In this document: positions 10,516 through 19,412 of the stretch, in pieces
How the letters are laid out: each line of letters starts with the position of its first letter
How positions within the stretch are numbered: the first letter of the stretch is position 1
From: Gottfriedia sp002574545
Lineage (GTDB): Bacteria > Bacillota > Bacilli > Bacillales > Bacillaceae_G
Strand: one strand, 5' to 3'
Assembly (NCBI GenBank): GCA_052180195.1
Contig: CP197469.1
Length of the DNA stretch: 64,000 nt
Notes under the pieces: generated by a model
The model's input: only the letters and a program-made list of their open reading frames with translations
Databases searched by the model: none
Told to the model about the DNA's origin: nothing
Translations under genes and position numbers: made by a program

Positions 10516-10716
10516 ATGAAAATATTAATAATTATAGGAAGCCTATTTTTAGTCGTTCTTTCACTAATTATGTTTTTTATATATTTTTTTAGAGCAAAAA
10601 GTAAAAAAGAAAAATTAATGATGACAATAGCTTTTTTTTCTGAGCCATTAGATTCATGGTCTTCGGCCTTTTATTTAGGTCTTTTAGGATTAGTATATTC
10701 GATTATTTTTCTATAA
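10516..10716 (+). CDS. Small membrane protein, candidate immunity protein for module A
   Basis: 66 residues with two hydrophobic helices (about 3-25 and 48-66) joined by a basic loop (RAKSKKEK). The GAGAGG ribosome binding site overlaps the end of the RHS gene and the gap is only 11 bp, so translation is coupled. In WapA-type systems the gene directly after the toxin tip encodes its cognate immunity protein. A membrane immunity protein fits a toxin tip that is itself hydrophobic and may act at the membrane. No family recognised; the role is inferred from position and topology. Confidence 0.6.
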   Translation: MKILIIIGSLFLVVLSLIMFFIYFFRAKSKKEKLMMTIAFFSEPLDSWSSAFYLGLLGLVYSIIFL

Positions 10717-10837
10717 TAACATTCAATTTTCTAAGAGTATTAATTCAATTAGTCTTAGAATAAGTTGAATCGATGAAAAAAGTTTCCGAAATAGTTAGAG
10801 ATTGATATCTTAATATAAAAGATTTCAAAGGTGAAGC

Positions 10838-10885
10838 TGACTCTAAAGATCGTTGCATGACGACTTTTTGAGTCAGTTTTTATTT
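10838..10885 (+). terminator. Terminator after module A
   Basis: CTGACTC (10838) pairs with GAGTCAG (10871) followed by T5; the inner part adds a few more pairs. Confidence 0.65.
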
Positions 10886-10961
10886 AACTATCATTTCTCC
10901 TTCTTTATAAAGATTTACAGCATCATTCATACCAGCATAGTTTTTATGGTATTTCTTTATT

Positions 10962-11233
10962 GGCCTAGTGACAGGGTTGCTGTCATAGACCGCAAAGTAG
11001 TTTGTTACAGAAATACCAAAAAAGAAATTTGCAGATCGATTAACTAATGATGGTTACCAAAAACCACTATTTTTGTAATTACTCTGTCCATTTATCGGTT
11101 GAATGATTGCCATTGGATTCTATAATTATCAAAAGATATGTCCGAAAGTATTACCAAATATCTTTACCACAACTTTAGCGTACTCTTGGCTACTTTACTT
11201 TGCGGTCTACAGCACAAACCCTGTGACTAGGCC
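10962..11233. mobile_element. 272-bp MITE-like element with about 38-bp inverted ends
   Basis: Left end GGCCTAGTGACAGGGTTGCT running to CGCAAAGTAG (10962-11000) matches the reverse complement of the right end at 11197-11233 with a few differences. The interior has no transposase. A third, single copy of this end (CACAGGGTTGCTGTCATAGA) lies at about 16272-16303, so the family is dispersed. The right end directly abuts the start of RHS module B homology (about 11234), which makes the element a likely partner in the rearrangement that created module B. Confidence 0.65.
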
Positions 11234-11236
11234 TAT

Positions 11237-12472
11237 AATGAGTCAGGACTACCATTTGAAATCGTTTATGGAAACGGTATAAAAAGTTTACAATCGTATG
11301 ACAAACTTGGTCGTATTAAAGAAATTGCTAGCAATGGAAATCCGAATTCTGGCATTTTCACATATGAATACGACAAAAACGGAAATATTACGACTATTCA
11401 GGGGTATGATGGGACACAAACATTCACTTATGATGAGCTGAATCGTTTAACAGGTTGGACAAATGAAGCTGGTACTCTTACAACCTATCAGTTTGATGCA
11501 GTAGGTAACATAACTAAAAAAGGAAGTCAGACATTTACCTACAACGTAGCAAACCAAATCACGAATACTGGTTTTACTTACGATGTCAATGGTAATTTGA
11601 CTAAAGATAGTAAATACAATTATTTTTATAATCATGAAAATCAGCTAACTAAGGTAACAAAAGTCTCAGATGGTTCGACCGTTTCGACCTACACGTATGA
11701 CTATAGAGGTCTACGTATTAGCAAAACGACTCCAACTGGTGGTACAATTAATTATCACTGGGATGACCAAGATCGATTAGTAAGAGAAAGTGATACAAGT
11801 GGAAACACATTAGCTCAATATATCTATAATGGAGATGAGTTAGTGGCTGTTGAAAAAAATGGTTCAATGTACTATGTCCATACAAACCACCGTGGCGACA
11901 TTTTAGCTTTAACAGATGCCAATGGTAATAGAGTAGCAACATACAACTATGGTCCTTGGGGTGAGTTACTAAGTAAGACAGGTACAGTTGATATTCCGTT
12001 TCGCTATGCAGGATACTATTACGATCAAGAAACGGGACTTTACTATTTGAAAGCTCGCTACTATAGCTCAGATATTGGTCGTTTCTTGACGAAGGATCAA
12101 ATAGAGTACAGTGAGCTTAAGAATCCTACTACATTGAATTTATATGCATATGTAAATAATAATCCAGTTATGTATATCGATCCAAGTGGACATATATCGA
12201 CCAAGTTACATTGGACTAGCTTAGATGTGTATTTTTTAAAATCAGAAGCAAATTATTGGTCTAGAACGCTTGATAGCAGAGCTGATCTATGGGCGTTAGT
12301 ATGTGTCATTACGGGGGCTTACGGTTTACTTCCGGCATCTGTTGCTAGTGCTATAATGGCTTATGGAAACTACAGATTTCCCAAAAATTTAGCTTATTAT
12401 AATGGTAGTAAAGGTGTCAAAGTTGTAGTTCAATGGCTCCCTTATCCTTTGGTTAAATTTTATAAAAGATAG
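11237..12472 (+). pseudogene. RHS module B: headless RHS core with an alternative toxin tip
   Basis: From about 11237 the DNA repeats module A from 9175 on with roughly 90% identity by eye. There are YD repeats, the RHS core end (YAGYYYDQETGLYYLKARYY) and YIDPSGH. It has no signal peptide or entry domain, so it cannot be secreted as it stands. An internal ATG at 11597 opens 291 codons. After DPSGH the sequence departs completely from module A: about 95 residues with a hydrophobic middle (WALVCVITGAYGLLPASVA) and a basic end, resembling a membrane-active tip. This is the layout of an orphan tip/immunity cassette that could recombine onto module A through the shared core. Confidence 0.8.
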
Positions 12473-12485
12473 AATATAACAAATT

Positions 12486-12518
12486 GCGACCTAATTTTAC
12501 TTATTAAATTTAGGTCGC
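12486..12518. other. Hairpin between module B tip and its immunity candidate
   Basis: GCGACCTAA (12486-12494) pairs perfectly with TTAGGTCGC (12510-12518); a T-tract is not present on the + strand. It could weaken read-through or stabilise the toxin mRNA end. Confidence 0.5.
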
Positions 12519-12575
12519 TTAAAAATTTATAAAAAATATATATTAATGTTGTATTCACAGAGGATAGATAATTAC

Positions 12576-12803
12576 ATGAAATTTAACACAATTCAATTTA
12601 TTATAGTTGTTGTATTGTTGGTTTTGTTTACAATTCCATTTAAATCGTTGGGTATAATAGAAGTTTATAAAAATAGTTTTTTTTTACTCATTATATTGGT
12701 TATAATCTTAGAATCAATTAGAAAAGGTATTGATAGCATTCTTTTTTTTATAACTTTACTACTTTTAACTATAATAATTATAAAAAAATTATTCTTGAGT
12801 TAG
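12576..12803 (+). CDS. Small membrane protein, candidate immunity protein for module B tip
   Basis: About 75 residues, almost wholly hydrophobic, with two to three membrane helices. The frame opens at 12546, but the AGAGG at about 12559 and the paralogue favour ATG 12576 (MKFNTIQF). It shares the pattern IQF..VVVLLVLFTIPFK with the protein at 13174, so the two are paralogues. It follows the module B tip by about 100 bp. Function inferred as immunity from position, size and topology; no family recognised. Confidence 0.6.
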   Translation: MKFNTIQFIIVVVLLVLFTIPFKSLGIIEVYKNSFFLLIILVIILESIRKGIDSILFFITLLLLTIIIIKKLFLS

Positions 12804-13173
12804 TATTAATTATGTCAAGTTTAATTGTTTGTTTTAACGAATTTCAACACGTAAATCACAAAAAAGTACTTTGGTCAACCAGTAACTTATTAAAGAGAAA
12901 TCTACTTTTTCTCATGCTTTAAGTGGTTGATAATCTTTTACTTGTATTTTAAGTAATCGTGCAGATTTTTGTCATGGTATAAACTCCTGCCAATTAACAT
13001 AGAGATGGGCATGCTATTTTTTTTAGGCCACAAGCCTTGATAAAGTTTGGTAATCGGGTAAATAGAATTGTAAAATTATGTATTAACAATTGTAAACTTA
13101 TGCATTATTTCGCGGCAATCTACAACTAACAAATCAGCGTATAGAAAAACTTAGATGAAAGGAGATTATTTCT
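12804..13173. other. Intergenic region with a possible IS231-type end
   Basis: No gene seen. GATGGGCATG at 13004-13013 is the reverse complement of the usual IS231 (IS4 family) terminal bases, so an old IS scar is possible. AT-rich inverted scraps follow. The last 25 bp hold the ribosome binding site AAAGGAG of the next gene. Confidence 0.3.
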
Positions 13174-13413
13174 ATGGTTTGGTTAGACTTTATTCAGTTC
13201 GTTTTATTTATATTTTTGTTAGTATTACTAACTATTCCATTTAAAATTATTAAGATATCTGATAGAGCAAGGTACATTTTCTATTTACTTATTATAACAT
13301 TACTTTTATTTGCAGTAATAATGGATCATATCAGTAATTATAGCTTTCTCTTTATAGGAGCTTTGATTATAATAGGTACCGGAATATTTAGGAAATTTAA
13401 AAAAATTAGATAA
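13174..13413 (+). CDS. Small membrane protein, paralogue of 12576-12803
   Basis: 79 residues with three hydrophobic stretches. The N-terminus (MVWLDFIQFVLFIFLLVLLT then IPFK) is clearly related to the upstream 75-residue protein, which points to a duplicated or captured second immunity gene. AAAGGAG lies 8 bp before the ATG, a strong site. No toxin tip lies between the two paralogues, so this one is an orphan: either immunity to a tip no longer present or a back-up. Role inferred. Confidence 0.6.
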   Translation: MVWLDFIQFVLFIFLLVLLTIPFKIIKISDRARYIFYLLIITLLLFAVIMDHISNYSFLFIGALIIIGTGIFRKFKKIR

Positions 13414-13912
13414 GAATTCACTGGATTGAATATATTTTTTAGCATTATAAATTGCTGAAATAATAAAGGGCACTGTATTAAATATAATTAAAACAAGAAA
13501 TAAAGTATCTAAACTTGATATTTTATTTGACGCTTACGTTTAAAAATAAATTAAAAAACACAAAGTCTAGTCTATTTTAATTTCGCTTTAGAAGAATCTA
13601 TTTTATAGAGAATTTAAGAGAAATAAATAATCCATCTTTTTGTTAAGACTGATTGTATTAATCCAGAAAAAAGATTGTGAACTATTGCACTTAAACTATC
13701 GCATGCAATAGTTACATAAGGAAAAAGAGTCTTTAAACAATAAAGATCCTTTTTTAATTACCGATAAGTTAGGGTATTCAGGAGCATTCCCTTTTCTCAG
13801 TCGATTAGAGGGCTTATTAATATATATGCAAGACAGCTAAAACCAAAAACATGAACATTAAAAATCGGTTTGAAGTTAAATAAATATATACATATAAATG
13901 TCAACCTAAGTA
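13414..13912. other. Intergenic region with inverted repeat and terminator-like hairpin
   Basis: No gene. A perfect 10-bp inverted repeat AACTATTGCA / TGCAATAGTT (13680-13713) and a weaker hairpin at about 13729-13756 ending in T6. The latter is followed by TTACCGATAAG, the first half of a motif seen after other terminators here. Confidence 0.45.
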
Positions 13913-13945
13913 TGTACATTTTTGATTATTTAAGTATGCACAAAA

Positions 13946-14698
13946 TCACTCATTCTCTTTCGAAATATGTTGCTTAATTCGGTATGATTCACCAACAATT
14001 GTTACTACTGTTGCGTGATGTAGTACCCGATCTAAAATGGCATTGGCTAGTTTGGTATCTTGAAAGATTTCATCCCACGATTTGAAATTAATATTCGTTG
14101 TTAGGATCGTACTTCGCTTTTCATATCGGAGGTCTATCAATTGAAAGAACAACTTCGCATCTTCCGCGTCAATTGGTAAATAGCCTATTTCATCAATAAT
14201 AAGTAATTTATATTTTGTATAATGCTTTAACCGTGATTCTAATCGATTCTCAATCCTAGCTCTTTTTAATTGCTGAAGTAATTCATGACATTTTATAAAG
14301 TACGTACTTGTTCTCTTTTTAGCTGCCGCGATTCCGATTGCGGTAGCTAAATGTGTTTTTCCAACTCCACTAGGACCTAAAAATACAATATTTTCTTTTT
14401 CTTCAATAAAACGTAAGGTCAAAAAATCAAGGATTTGTTGTTTATTAACTGTTGGTTGGAATTCAAAACTAAAATCACTCACTTCTTTTAAGTGGGGAAA
14501 TGCCCCCACTTTAACCATCGAATGAATCATGTTTTTCTCTCTTACGTCTATTTCATAGTTAGTGAGTTTAACCAGTGTTTCTACGAAGGATAATTGATTA
14601 CTTACACTAAAATCGATTGTTTCACTTAAATGCTGAATCATTTGTTTTAATTTTAAATACTCTAGATTTTGAATTAGCTGATGATATGAATTATTCAT
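13946..14698 (-). CDS. istB: IS21 helper ATPase IstB
   Basis: AAA+ ATPase that assists the IstA transposase. Walker A is GPSGVGKTH and Walker B is LLIIDEIGYLP, with the family's C-terminal arginine-rich part (ILDRVLHHATVVTI.G.SYR). Length about 250 residues is normal. The open frame extends to 14716, but the ATG at 14698 (MNNSYHQ) gives a standard N-terminus; it overlaps the end of istA by 8 bp, implying coupled translation. No disruption seen. Confidence 0.93.
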   Translation of the reverse strand: MNNSYHQLIQNLEYLKLKQMIQHLSETIDFSVSNQLSFVETLVKLTNYEIDVREKNMIHSMVKVGAFPHLKEVSDFSFEFQPTVNKQQILDFLTLRFIEEKENIVFLGPSGVGKTHLATAIGIAAAKKRTSTYFIKCHELLQQLKRARIENRLESRLKHYTKYKLLIIDEIGYLPIDAEDAKLFFQLIDLRYEKRSTILTTNINFKSWDEIFQDTKLANAILDRVLHHATVVTIVGESYRIKQHISKENE

Positions 14699-15980
14699 TT
14701 TTATACACATCCCCAATTGCCTTTAAATTTTTCTTAGCTAATTGATCAATATCAGGATAATAAGGAACAGCTTTACTTAGCTCCTCTTTGTAATGTTCAT
14801 CCTTGTAATTGATTTTTAATTGACTAATTTTGTGTTGAACAATTAACTCCGTGTTATAATAAATGAATAACTGATCATCATATGCTTGGAGACCTACAGT
14901 CTTACCTCGGTACTTAGCTGGTACTGAGTATTGGTTAGACTTGTAGGACACCATGTTGGTTGAATTTACTTTCACTAGCGTATGTTTGATTCTGTAAGAA
15001 TCTCTTATTTGTTGCCGTGGTAGGGGCAATAAGAGATTCTTTTCTTGTTTTAAGGCAAAAATCGGTATTTTTCCTGTCCCTTGATGGAAACTATGGTTAA
15101 TTCTTTCGCATAGTTGTTGTACAAATTTGTGAAGCTCTTCAAGATTAAACTTTCCTTGATATGCATGAATTTCATCCAAATACTTCATAGGTGATTCAAC
15201 TTTTCCCTTTGTCCTTGGTCTTCCTGCGATACAAGGATGCACTTTAAATCCAAAGTCATCCGCAAATTGTGTGAAACGTTTATTCACTATACCTTTAGAA
15301 TAGTTCGTTCTTGCTTGATCCATGATAGTCTTCATATTGTCTGTCATGATTTTCTGCGGCACACCCCCAAACGATTCAAATGCTTCTGTTAAAAACGAAA
15401 ATAAAACACTTTGTGATTTAGATATAGATAGATAAAAGGTACGAAATCTTGAGTAAGAAAGTAATAACACCGCCACATTTATATGGACGATTTCTCCTTC
15501 TTTCGTTTCATAACGAATGTCCTCTTTCCAGTCTAGCTGAGCTTGTTCTCCAGGTGGAGTCTCAAACCTGATACTTGATTGAGTTGAATTCGTTCTCTTC
15601 CCTTCTTTAAAATAGGCTTGAAATTCTGGTTTACTTTGAATGTATCTACGAAAAGAAGAAGCAGCACAGTTCAAGTTATGATTTTCTTTTAAATATTGCC
15701 AAAGCACTCGTTTGTAATAAAAAACTTGTTTTGAATCTTTTGATAATAAAAGTGAAATTACCTCATAGAAATCATCAATTTTTGAAGACTTGTTTTTTGT
15801 TTTTTTTGGAGTAAAACCATTTAAATATTTATCAATTGTACGCCGATCTACATTTAATTCCTTCGCTAGCTGACTCTTGTTAATTCTCATTTTCAAACTC
15901 CCCATAAGTAACTTTAATTTCGGTAAGTCTAAAAGACTCTTAATCTCATAATTGGTCTGAATATCTAATGATACGTACAT
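14691..15980 (-). CDS. istA: IS21 transposase IstA
   Basis: DDE transposase of the IS21 family. The N-terminal helix-turn-helix reads INKSQLAKELNVDRRTIDKY. The rve-type catalytic core carries the first Asp in AQLDWKED, the second in IMTDNMKT, and the Glu in KGKVESPMKYL. A C-terminal Mu-like domain follows (VSYKSNQYSVPAKYRGK). The frame extends to 16028, but a GGGGGGA ribosome binding site precedes the ATG at 15980 (MYVSLDIQ), so I take that start (about 429 aa). Intact, so the element may still move. Confidence 0.93.
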   Translation of the reverse strand: MYVSLDIQTNYEIKSLLDLPKLKLLMGSLKMRINKSQLAKELNVDRRTIDKYLNGFTPKKTKNKSSKIDDFYEVISLLLSKDSKQVFYYKRVLWQYLKENHNLNCAASSFRRYIQSKPEFQAYFKEGKRTNSTQSSIRFETPPGEQAQLDWKEDIRYETKEGEIVHINVAVLLLSYSRFRTFYLSISKSQSVLFSFLTEAFESFGGVPQKIMTDNMKTIMDQARTNYSKGIVNKRFTQFADDFGFKVHPCIAGRPRTKGKVESPMKYLDEIHAYQGKFNLEELHKFVQQLCERINHSFHQGTGKIPIFALKQEKNLLLPLPRQQIRDSYRIKHTLVKVNSTNMVSYKSNQYSVPAKYRGKTVGLQAYDDQLFIYYNTELIVQHKISQLKINYKDEHYKEELSKAVPYYPDIDQLAKKNLKAIGDVYKNE

Positions 15981-16051
15981 ACTAATCCCCCCAGGATTAG
16001 TATGTAGAAGAGAGTCGAAACTGTACATCTTTATTTAATCAATCTTGTACA

Positions 16052-16979
16052 TATTTAAATTAGCATTTGTAATACAGAACTAGTGTATTCGAAATGTATT
16101 CGCATATCATAATGAATTCGCTTGAACGCCCATTTTAGTTGAGGAAAACGGAGTTTGCATACAACTTTAACTCTGCCTCCCCACCTCCCTAACAGAGAGA
16201 TGGGGCAAAATCATTTTCATTACCGTTACTGGTAAGTCTATTTATGTAAACTGGACGTGTATAGGACCCAATCACAGGGTTGCTGTCATAGACCGCAAAG
16301 TAGCGAATTATAATAGCAACCTTGTAACTAAGTCTAATAGATTAACTAAAACGAAGGTGAAATTTATATTTTTCATTTTGTTTCTAAAGTACGTTTTTGA
16401 ATAGCTCGATACAAAGAGCCTTGTGAGATAAGATGAGAAGTGATTTATACTTCTTTTTTTTGATTTTATAAAATAAATGAGTGCCGAATGACCGACGATT
16501 ACCGATTTTCGAGATGCCGAGTGACCGACGATTTGGGTAAAAATGGAGTACCCAAGATAACACTAGGCTTTGCCTAGTCCCACAACCTTGTTGGGGGCAG
16601 TTTTTCCTTATGCTCTTTCTCTTCGATTTTAGTGTTTGGCCAAATTCAGTTCATTAACAAAAAAGGAGTATAGAAATGGAAATAAAAATTAGAAATCTAG
16701 ATCTTATTTTTAGTTGAACATAGACTATAATGCGGAAAAGGATCTTCATAAATTGAAGATCTTTTTTATGTGCCGATAAGGTCCATTATGTAAACTGATA
16801 GAAAAAAGTAATTTTTTTCCTTTTTTCTAGACTATTAGTTTCATTATTTAACTCGGTTGAAATATATTGAGAATAGAAGATGAATACAAATTTTAGAATC
16901 TTCTGTAAATAATCCCCTGTGTTTTCGGAAGAACGCGCTTGCAACTAATTTGTGAAAATTTTGAAAGGAGAGAAAGTCC
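16052..16979. other. Non-coding mosaic: motif copies, MITE end, direct repeat, terminator
   Basis: No gene. In order: a TTTATGTAAACTGGACGTGT motif (about 16240-16263); a lone copy of the MITE end (about 16272-16303); a 20-bp direct repeat GCCGARTGACCGACGATT at 16483-16500 and 16516-16533 (33-bp spacing); a small ACTAGGC/GCCTAGT hairpin (about 16562); a terminator (GATCTTCA/TGAAGATC plus T6, about 16741-16768); and another TTATGTAAACT copy just after it. The last 15 bp are the GGAGAG ribosome binding site of the next gene. Confidence 0.5.
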
Positions 16980-17756
16980 TTGCACATTACAAAGTATAAA
17001 CTGTTAATTTGTATTGTATTGTTATTGAGTACTCCCTTGATTTATTCTCCTCAAAAAGTAGATGCCAAAGAATATCAAAAGGAAGTGGTCTTATTTGAGA
17101 CCAAAGAAACGAATGATAAAGAGGTCCTACTTTCCAGAGCGACGAAAGGAATTACTGATAACCCTGAAATAGAAAAGAACTTAAAATCCTTAATTAATAT
17201 ATCAGATAAGAACGGATCAGTTGTTCCTCTTTCCAAATCAGATGTAAAAAGTACGACTCAAAAGCTAAAACGAGTTGTAAAAGAAAATGGTGAAGTAATA
17301 GATAGTTATGTAACTTCAGTTTTTGGAGAGGCATCAATTAATCCCAATAGCAATCCAGTGAGTGCTCTTAGTTTTGATAAAGGAGGGGGTGCATTAGACT
17401 CAACTTTATCTGTTTATTCGTTTTCTAGATTGTATTATAATGTTACCTCAATAAGTGGGCGGGACCATTATGGTTTAACAAAAGTAACAGGTTATTGGAC
17501 ATTACAAGACACTTCAACTGGAATTAAGAACACAAAGGTTAAAATTGGCCAAACAGGAATTTCCGATGCTGGTTGTGGCACGTGTCAAAATCAAACGCAG
17601 GACTATGCAGTAGGAACATCCTTTTCTATTACTCCTCCATCTACCTGGAAGCCGGTTATTAAAGGGACATTCAACAAAGTAGGGTCTACCCTATCATGTA
17701 CTGTTACGGAAGGCTCTCAATCCTGGAATGTAACTTTTACTAATAATTTGTGGTAA
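16980..17756 (+). CDS. Exported protein, paralogue 1 of an uncharacterised family
   Basis: 258 residues with a signal peptide (hydrophobic about 8-24, cleavage near VDAKE). The start is TTG at 16980 behind a strong AAAGGAGAG. The mature part has an N-terminal charged region (VVLFETKETNDKEVLLSRAT) and a C-terminal region with many aromatic residues (YSFSRLYYNV, GYWTLQD, SWNVTFTNNLW), probably beta-rich. A CGTCQ pair of cysteines is present only in this copy, with one more Cys near the end. About half the residues match the protein at 18383. Family not recognised. Unusual: two such paralogues flank a small lipoprotein. Confidence 0.75.
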   Translation: MHITKYKLLICIVLLLSTPLIYSPQKVDAKEYQKEVVLFETKETNDKEVLLSRATKGITDNPEIEKNLKSLINISDKNGSVVPLSKSDVKSTTQKLKRVVKENGEVIDSYVTSVFGEASINPNSNPVSALSFDKGGGALDSTLSVYSFSRLYYNVTSISGRDHYGLTKVTGYWTLQDTSTGIKNTKVKIGQTGISDAGCGTCQNQTQDYAVGTSFSITPPSTWKPVIKGTFNKVGSTLSCTVTEGSQSWNVTFTNNLW

Positions 17757-17874
17757 CGGCTATTTAAAATAAACTATTAAAACAAAAGGTTTATTAATTT
17801 AAATATAAGGTGTTTTCCTCAGTTTCTAATTATTCATTATATTTTCTACTAGATTTACAAGGAGAGATGATAAT

Positions 17875-18261
17875 GTGAAAACAAAAAAAAAATTGATGTT
17901 ATTTTGCTTACTTATTTTTGTGTTATTGGTCGGTTGTGATCGAAAAACCCTCGCTTTTAAAGGGGAAAGTACCAATTGGATTGGCACGTACAAATCGACT
18001 ATAGATGGGGATAACGAAGATGGAGTTTATGTAGTAAAGTACAAGGGGGAGAATCCAGAAAAAATAAAAGTTTTAAATATTATTATTAATGGGGGAGAAA
18101 CCGACTTCAATGGTGATGGGAAGGCACTAGACCAAAACAAAGAAATATCTTTACCCAATAGATGTACCAATTGTTTAACAACTAGAAATGATAAAAAAAT
18201 GAAAATTGACATAAAGTGGGACGGTAAAGAGGAAACTATTACGTTAAAAAAAAATGATTAA
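17875..18261 (+). CDS. Small lipoprotein between the paralogues
   Basis: 128 residues. A basic N-terminus and hydrophobic core end in the lipobox LLVGC (about Cys21), so it is predicted to be anchored outside the membrane. The mature part is short, with Asp/Gly/Lys-rich strands and a CTNC cysteine pair. GTG start at 17875 behind AAGGAGAG. Family not recognised. Its place between two paralogous exported proteins suggests a three-gene unit, possibly an immunity or receptor lipoprotein for one of them; this is only inference. Confidence 0.65.
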   Translation: MKTKKKLMLFCLLIFVLLVGCDRKTLAFKGESTNWIGTYKSTIDGDNEDGVYVVKYKGENPEKIKVLNIIINGGETDFNGDGKALDQNKEISLPNRCTNCLTTRNDKKMKIDIKWDGKEETITLKKND

Positions 18262-18382
18262 AAATACTGTTTCAAATTCACTCCATTATTTCTCATAATA
18301 TCTTTAGTCTAGAACCTTATCTAATACGAAGTTATCTTAAGAAACACATTTTAAACTCAAAGTTAGAGGAGGTAAAAATAAA

Positions 18383-19156
18383 ATGTATAAAAAAATAAAG
18401 CTGTTTATGCTTACTTCTTTAGCATTTTTCCTACTTGTCCCATCTGTATTTGCTGATGAAGAAACTAATATAAAGAAAAAAGAAGTAGTCATTTTTAAAG
18501 CAAAAGAAATTAGTGATAAAAATGTACTTCTATCAAGAGCAAAGACAGGAATCACTGATAATTCTGAAATGGATGAAAATATGAATACTCTGATGGAAGT
18601 GAAAGATAAGAATGGAAAATCGGTACATATTTCCAAAAAAGATGTAAAAATTACAACGCAGAAACTTAAAACCGTAAAAAAAGAAAAGAATACGGTTGTC
18701 GAAAGTTATGTTACAACAGTTTTTAGTGAGGCCTCATTTGAAAGAAAAAATGGAGAAATATCTACCTTAGAGTATGATATAGGAAAAGGAGCATTGGACC
18801 CAACGCTGTCAGTTTATTCATATTCAAGAGTATATTACAATATTATTATGGTAGGCACTGTTAAACACTATGATTTAGTGAAAGCAACTGGTTATTGGAC
18901 TTTGCAAGATGCAACAACTGGTATTAAAAATACGAATGTTACTCTCCAACAATATGGATATACCAATGTAGGTGGAAATCGTATAGTTAATGGTAGTCAG
19001 AAGTTTGATGTGGGCACTTCCTTTACTGTTAATGCCGATCCCGACTGGGTGCCAGTATTTAAGTATACTGGGTCAGTAGTTAATGCAGTTCAACGTTGCA
19101 CTATTACGGAAGGATCCAGTTCATGGAGCGCAACTTTTATAAATAATGTTTTTTGA
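18383..19156 (+). CDS. Exported protein, paralogue 2
   Basis: 257 residues; signal peptide ends near SVFADEE. AGAGGAGG precedes the ATG. Colinear with the 16980 protein: both have VVIFKAKE, KDVKITTQKLK, GKGALDPTLSVYSYSR, HYDLVKATGYWTLQD and a C-terminal SSWSATFINNVF. It lacks the CGTCQ motif of paralogue 1 and has one Cys near the end. The gene is followed by a terminator, so 16980-19156 looks like one unit of three exported products. Function unknown. Confidence 0.75.
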   Translation: MYKKIKLFMLTSLAFFLLVPSVFADEETNIKKKEVVIFKAKEISDKNVLLSRAKTGITDNSEMDENMNTLMEVKDKNGKSVHISKKDVKITTQKLKTVKKEKNTVVESYVTTVFSEASFERKNGEISTLEYDIGKGALDPTLSVYSYSRVYYNIIMVGTVKHYDLVKATGYWTLQDATTGIKNTNVTLQQYGYTNVGGNRIVNGSQKFDVGTSFTVNADPDWVPVFKYTGSVVNAVQRCTITEGSSSWSATFINNVF

Positions 19157-19253
19157 AGTAAGTAGTATTTACAATGATAAATTAGTTTTTCTAATAAATA
19201 AACATACTAATCTTTAATATACCGAGAAAGTTTAGTAATAAAAACGGGATAAA

Positions 19254-19300
19254 ACAACATTTGTTGTATTAGTTTTTTAACGCAACAAATGTTGTCTTTA
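19254..19300 (+). terminator. Terminator after the paralogue unit
   Basis: 13-bp perfect stem ACAACATTTGTTG / CAACAAATGTTGT with a 16-base loop, then CTTTATT. Confidence 0.75.
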
Positions 19301-19314
19301 TTATTGATACGAGG

Positions 19315-19397
19315 ATCCCTCTTTAATTTAAATTCATTTCATCATATAACATATCCAATTTAAAGATAGTAAGTATTTACATGTCTATAGTCCTAAT
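19315..19397 (+). repeat. Direct repeat copy 1 (second copy at 33402-33486)
   Basis: About 83 bp from ATCCCTCTTTAATTT to TCTATAGTCCTAAT recur at 33402-33486 with only a few differences and a 2-bp insertion. Here it runs into a complete terminator; the other copy is cut before the hairpin closes and joins RHS module D. Confidence 0.85.
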
Positions 19398-19412
19398 AAA
19401 GGACTATTTTTT
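19387..19412 (+). terminator. Short terminator inside repeat copy 1
   Basis: ATAGTCC / GGACTAT stem, 7-base loop, T6. Confidence 0.75.

Larger units (their letters stand above)
13913..16051 (-). mobile_element. IS21-family insertion sequence
   Basis: About 2.14 kb. The ends are TGTACATTTTTGATTATTTA on the left and, inverted, TGTACAAGATTGATTAAATA on the right. A second internal copy of the end motif (TGTACATCTTTATTTAA, 16022) occurs at the right, typical of IS21 multiple terminal repeats. It carries istA and istB in the normal order with a short overlap, both complete. I could not find a clear target-site duplication: the flanks are CTAAG-TA and TA-TTTAA, and the outer TA may belong to the repeat. 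Confidence 0.88.

Noticed and set aside
10853..11047. 64-codon ORF near the MITE
   Set aside because: It spans a terminator and the MITE end, and the ribosome binding site is lacking.
13004..13013. IS231 insertion
   Set aside because: Only a 10-bp end-like word is present, with no transposase or second end; kept only as a weak remark.
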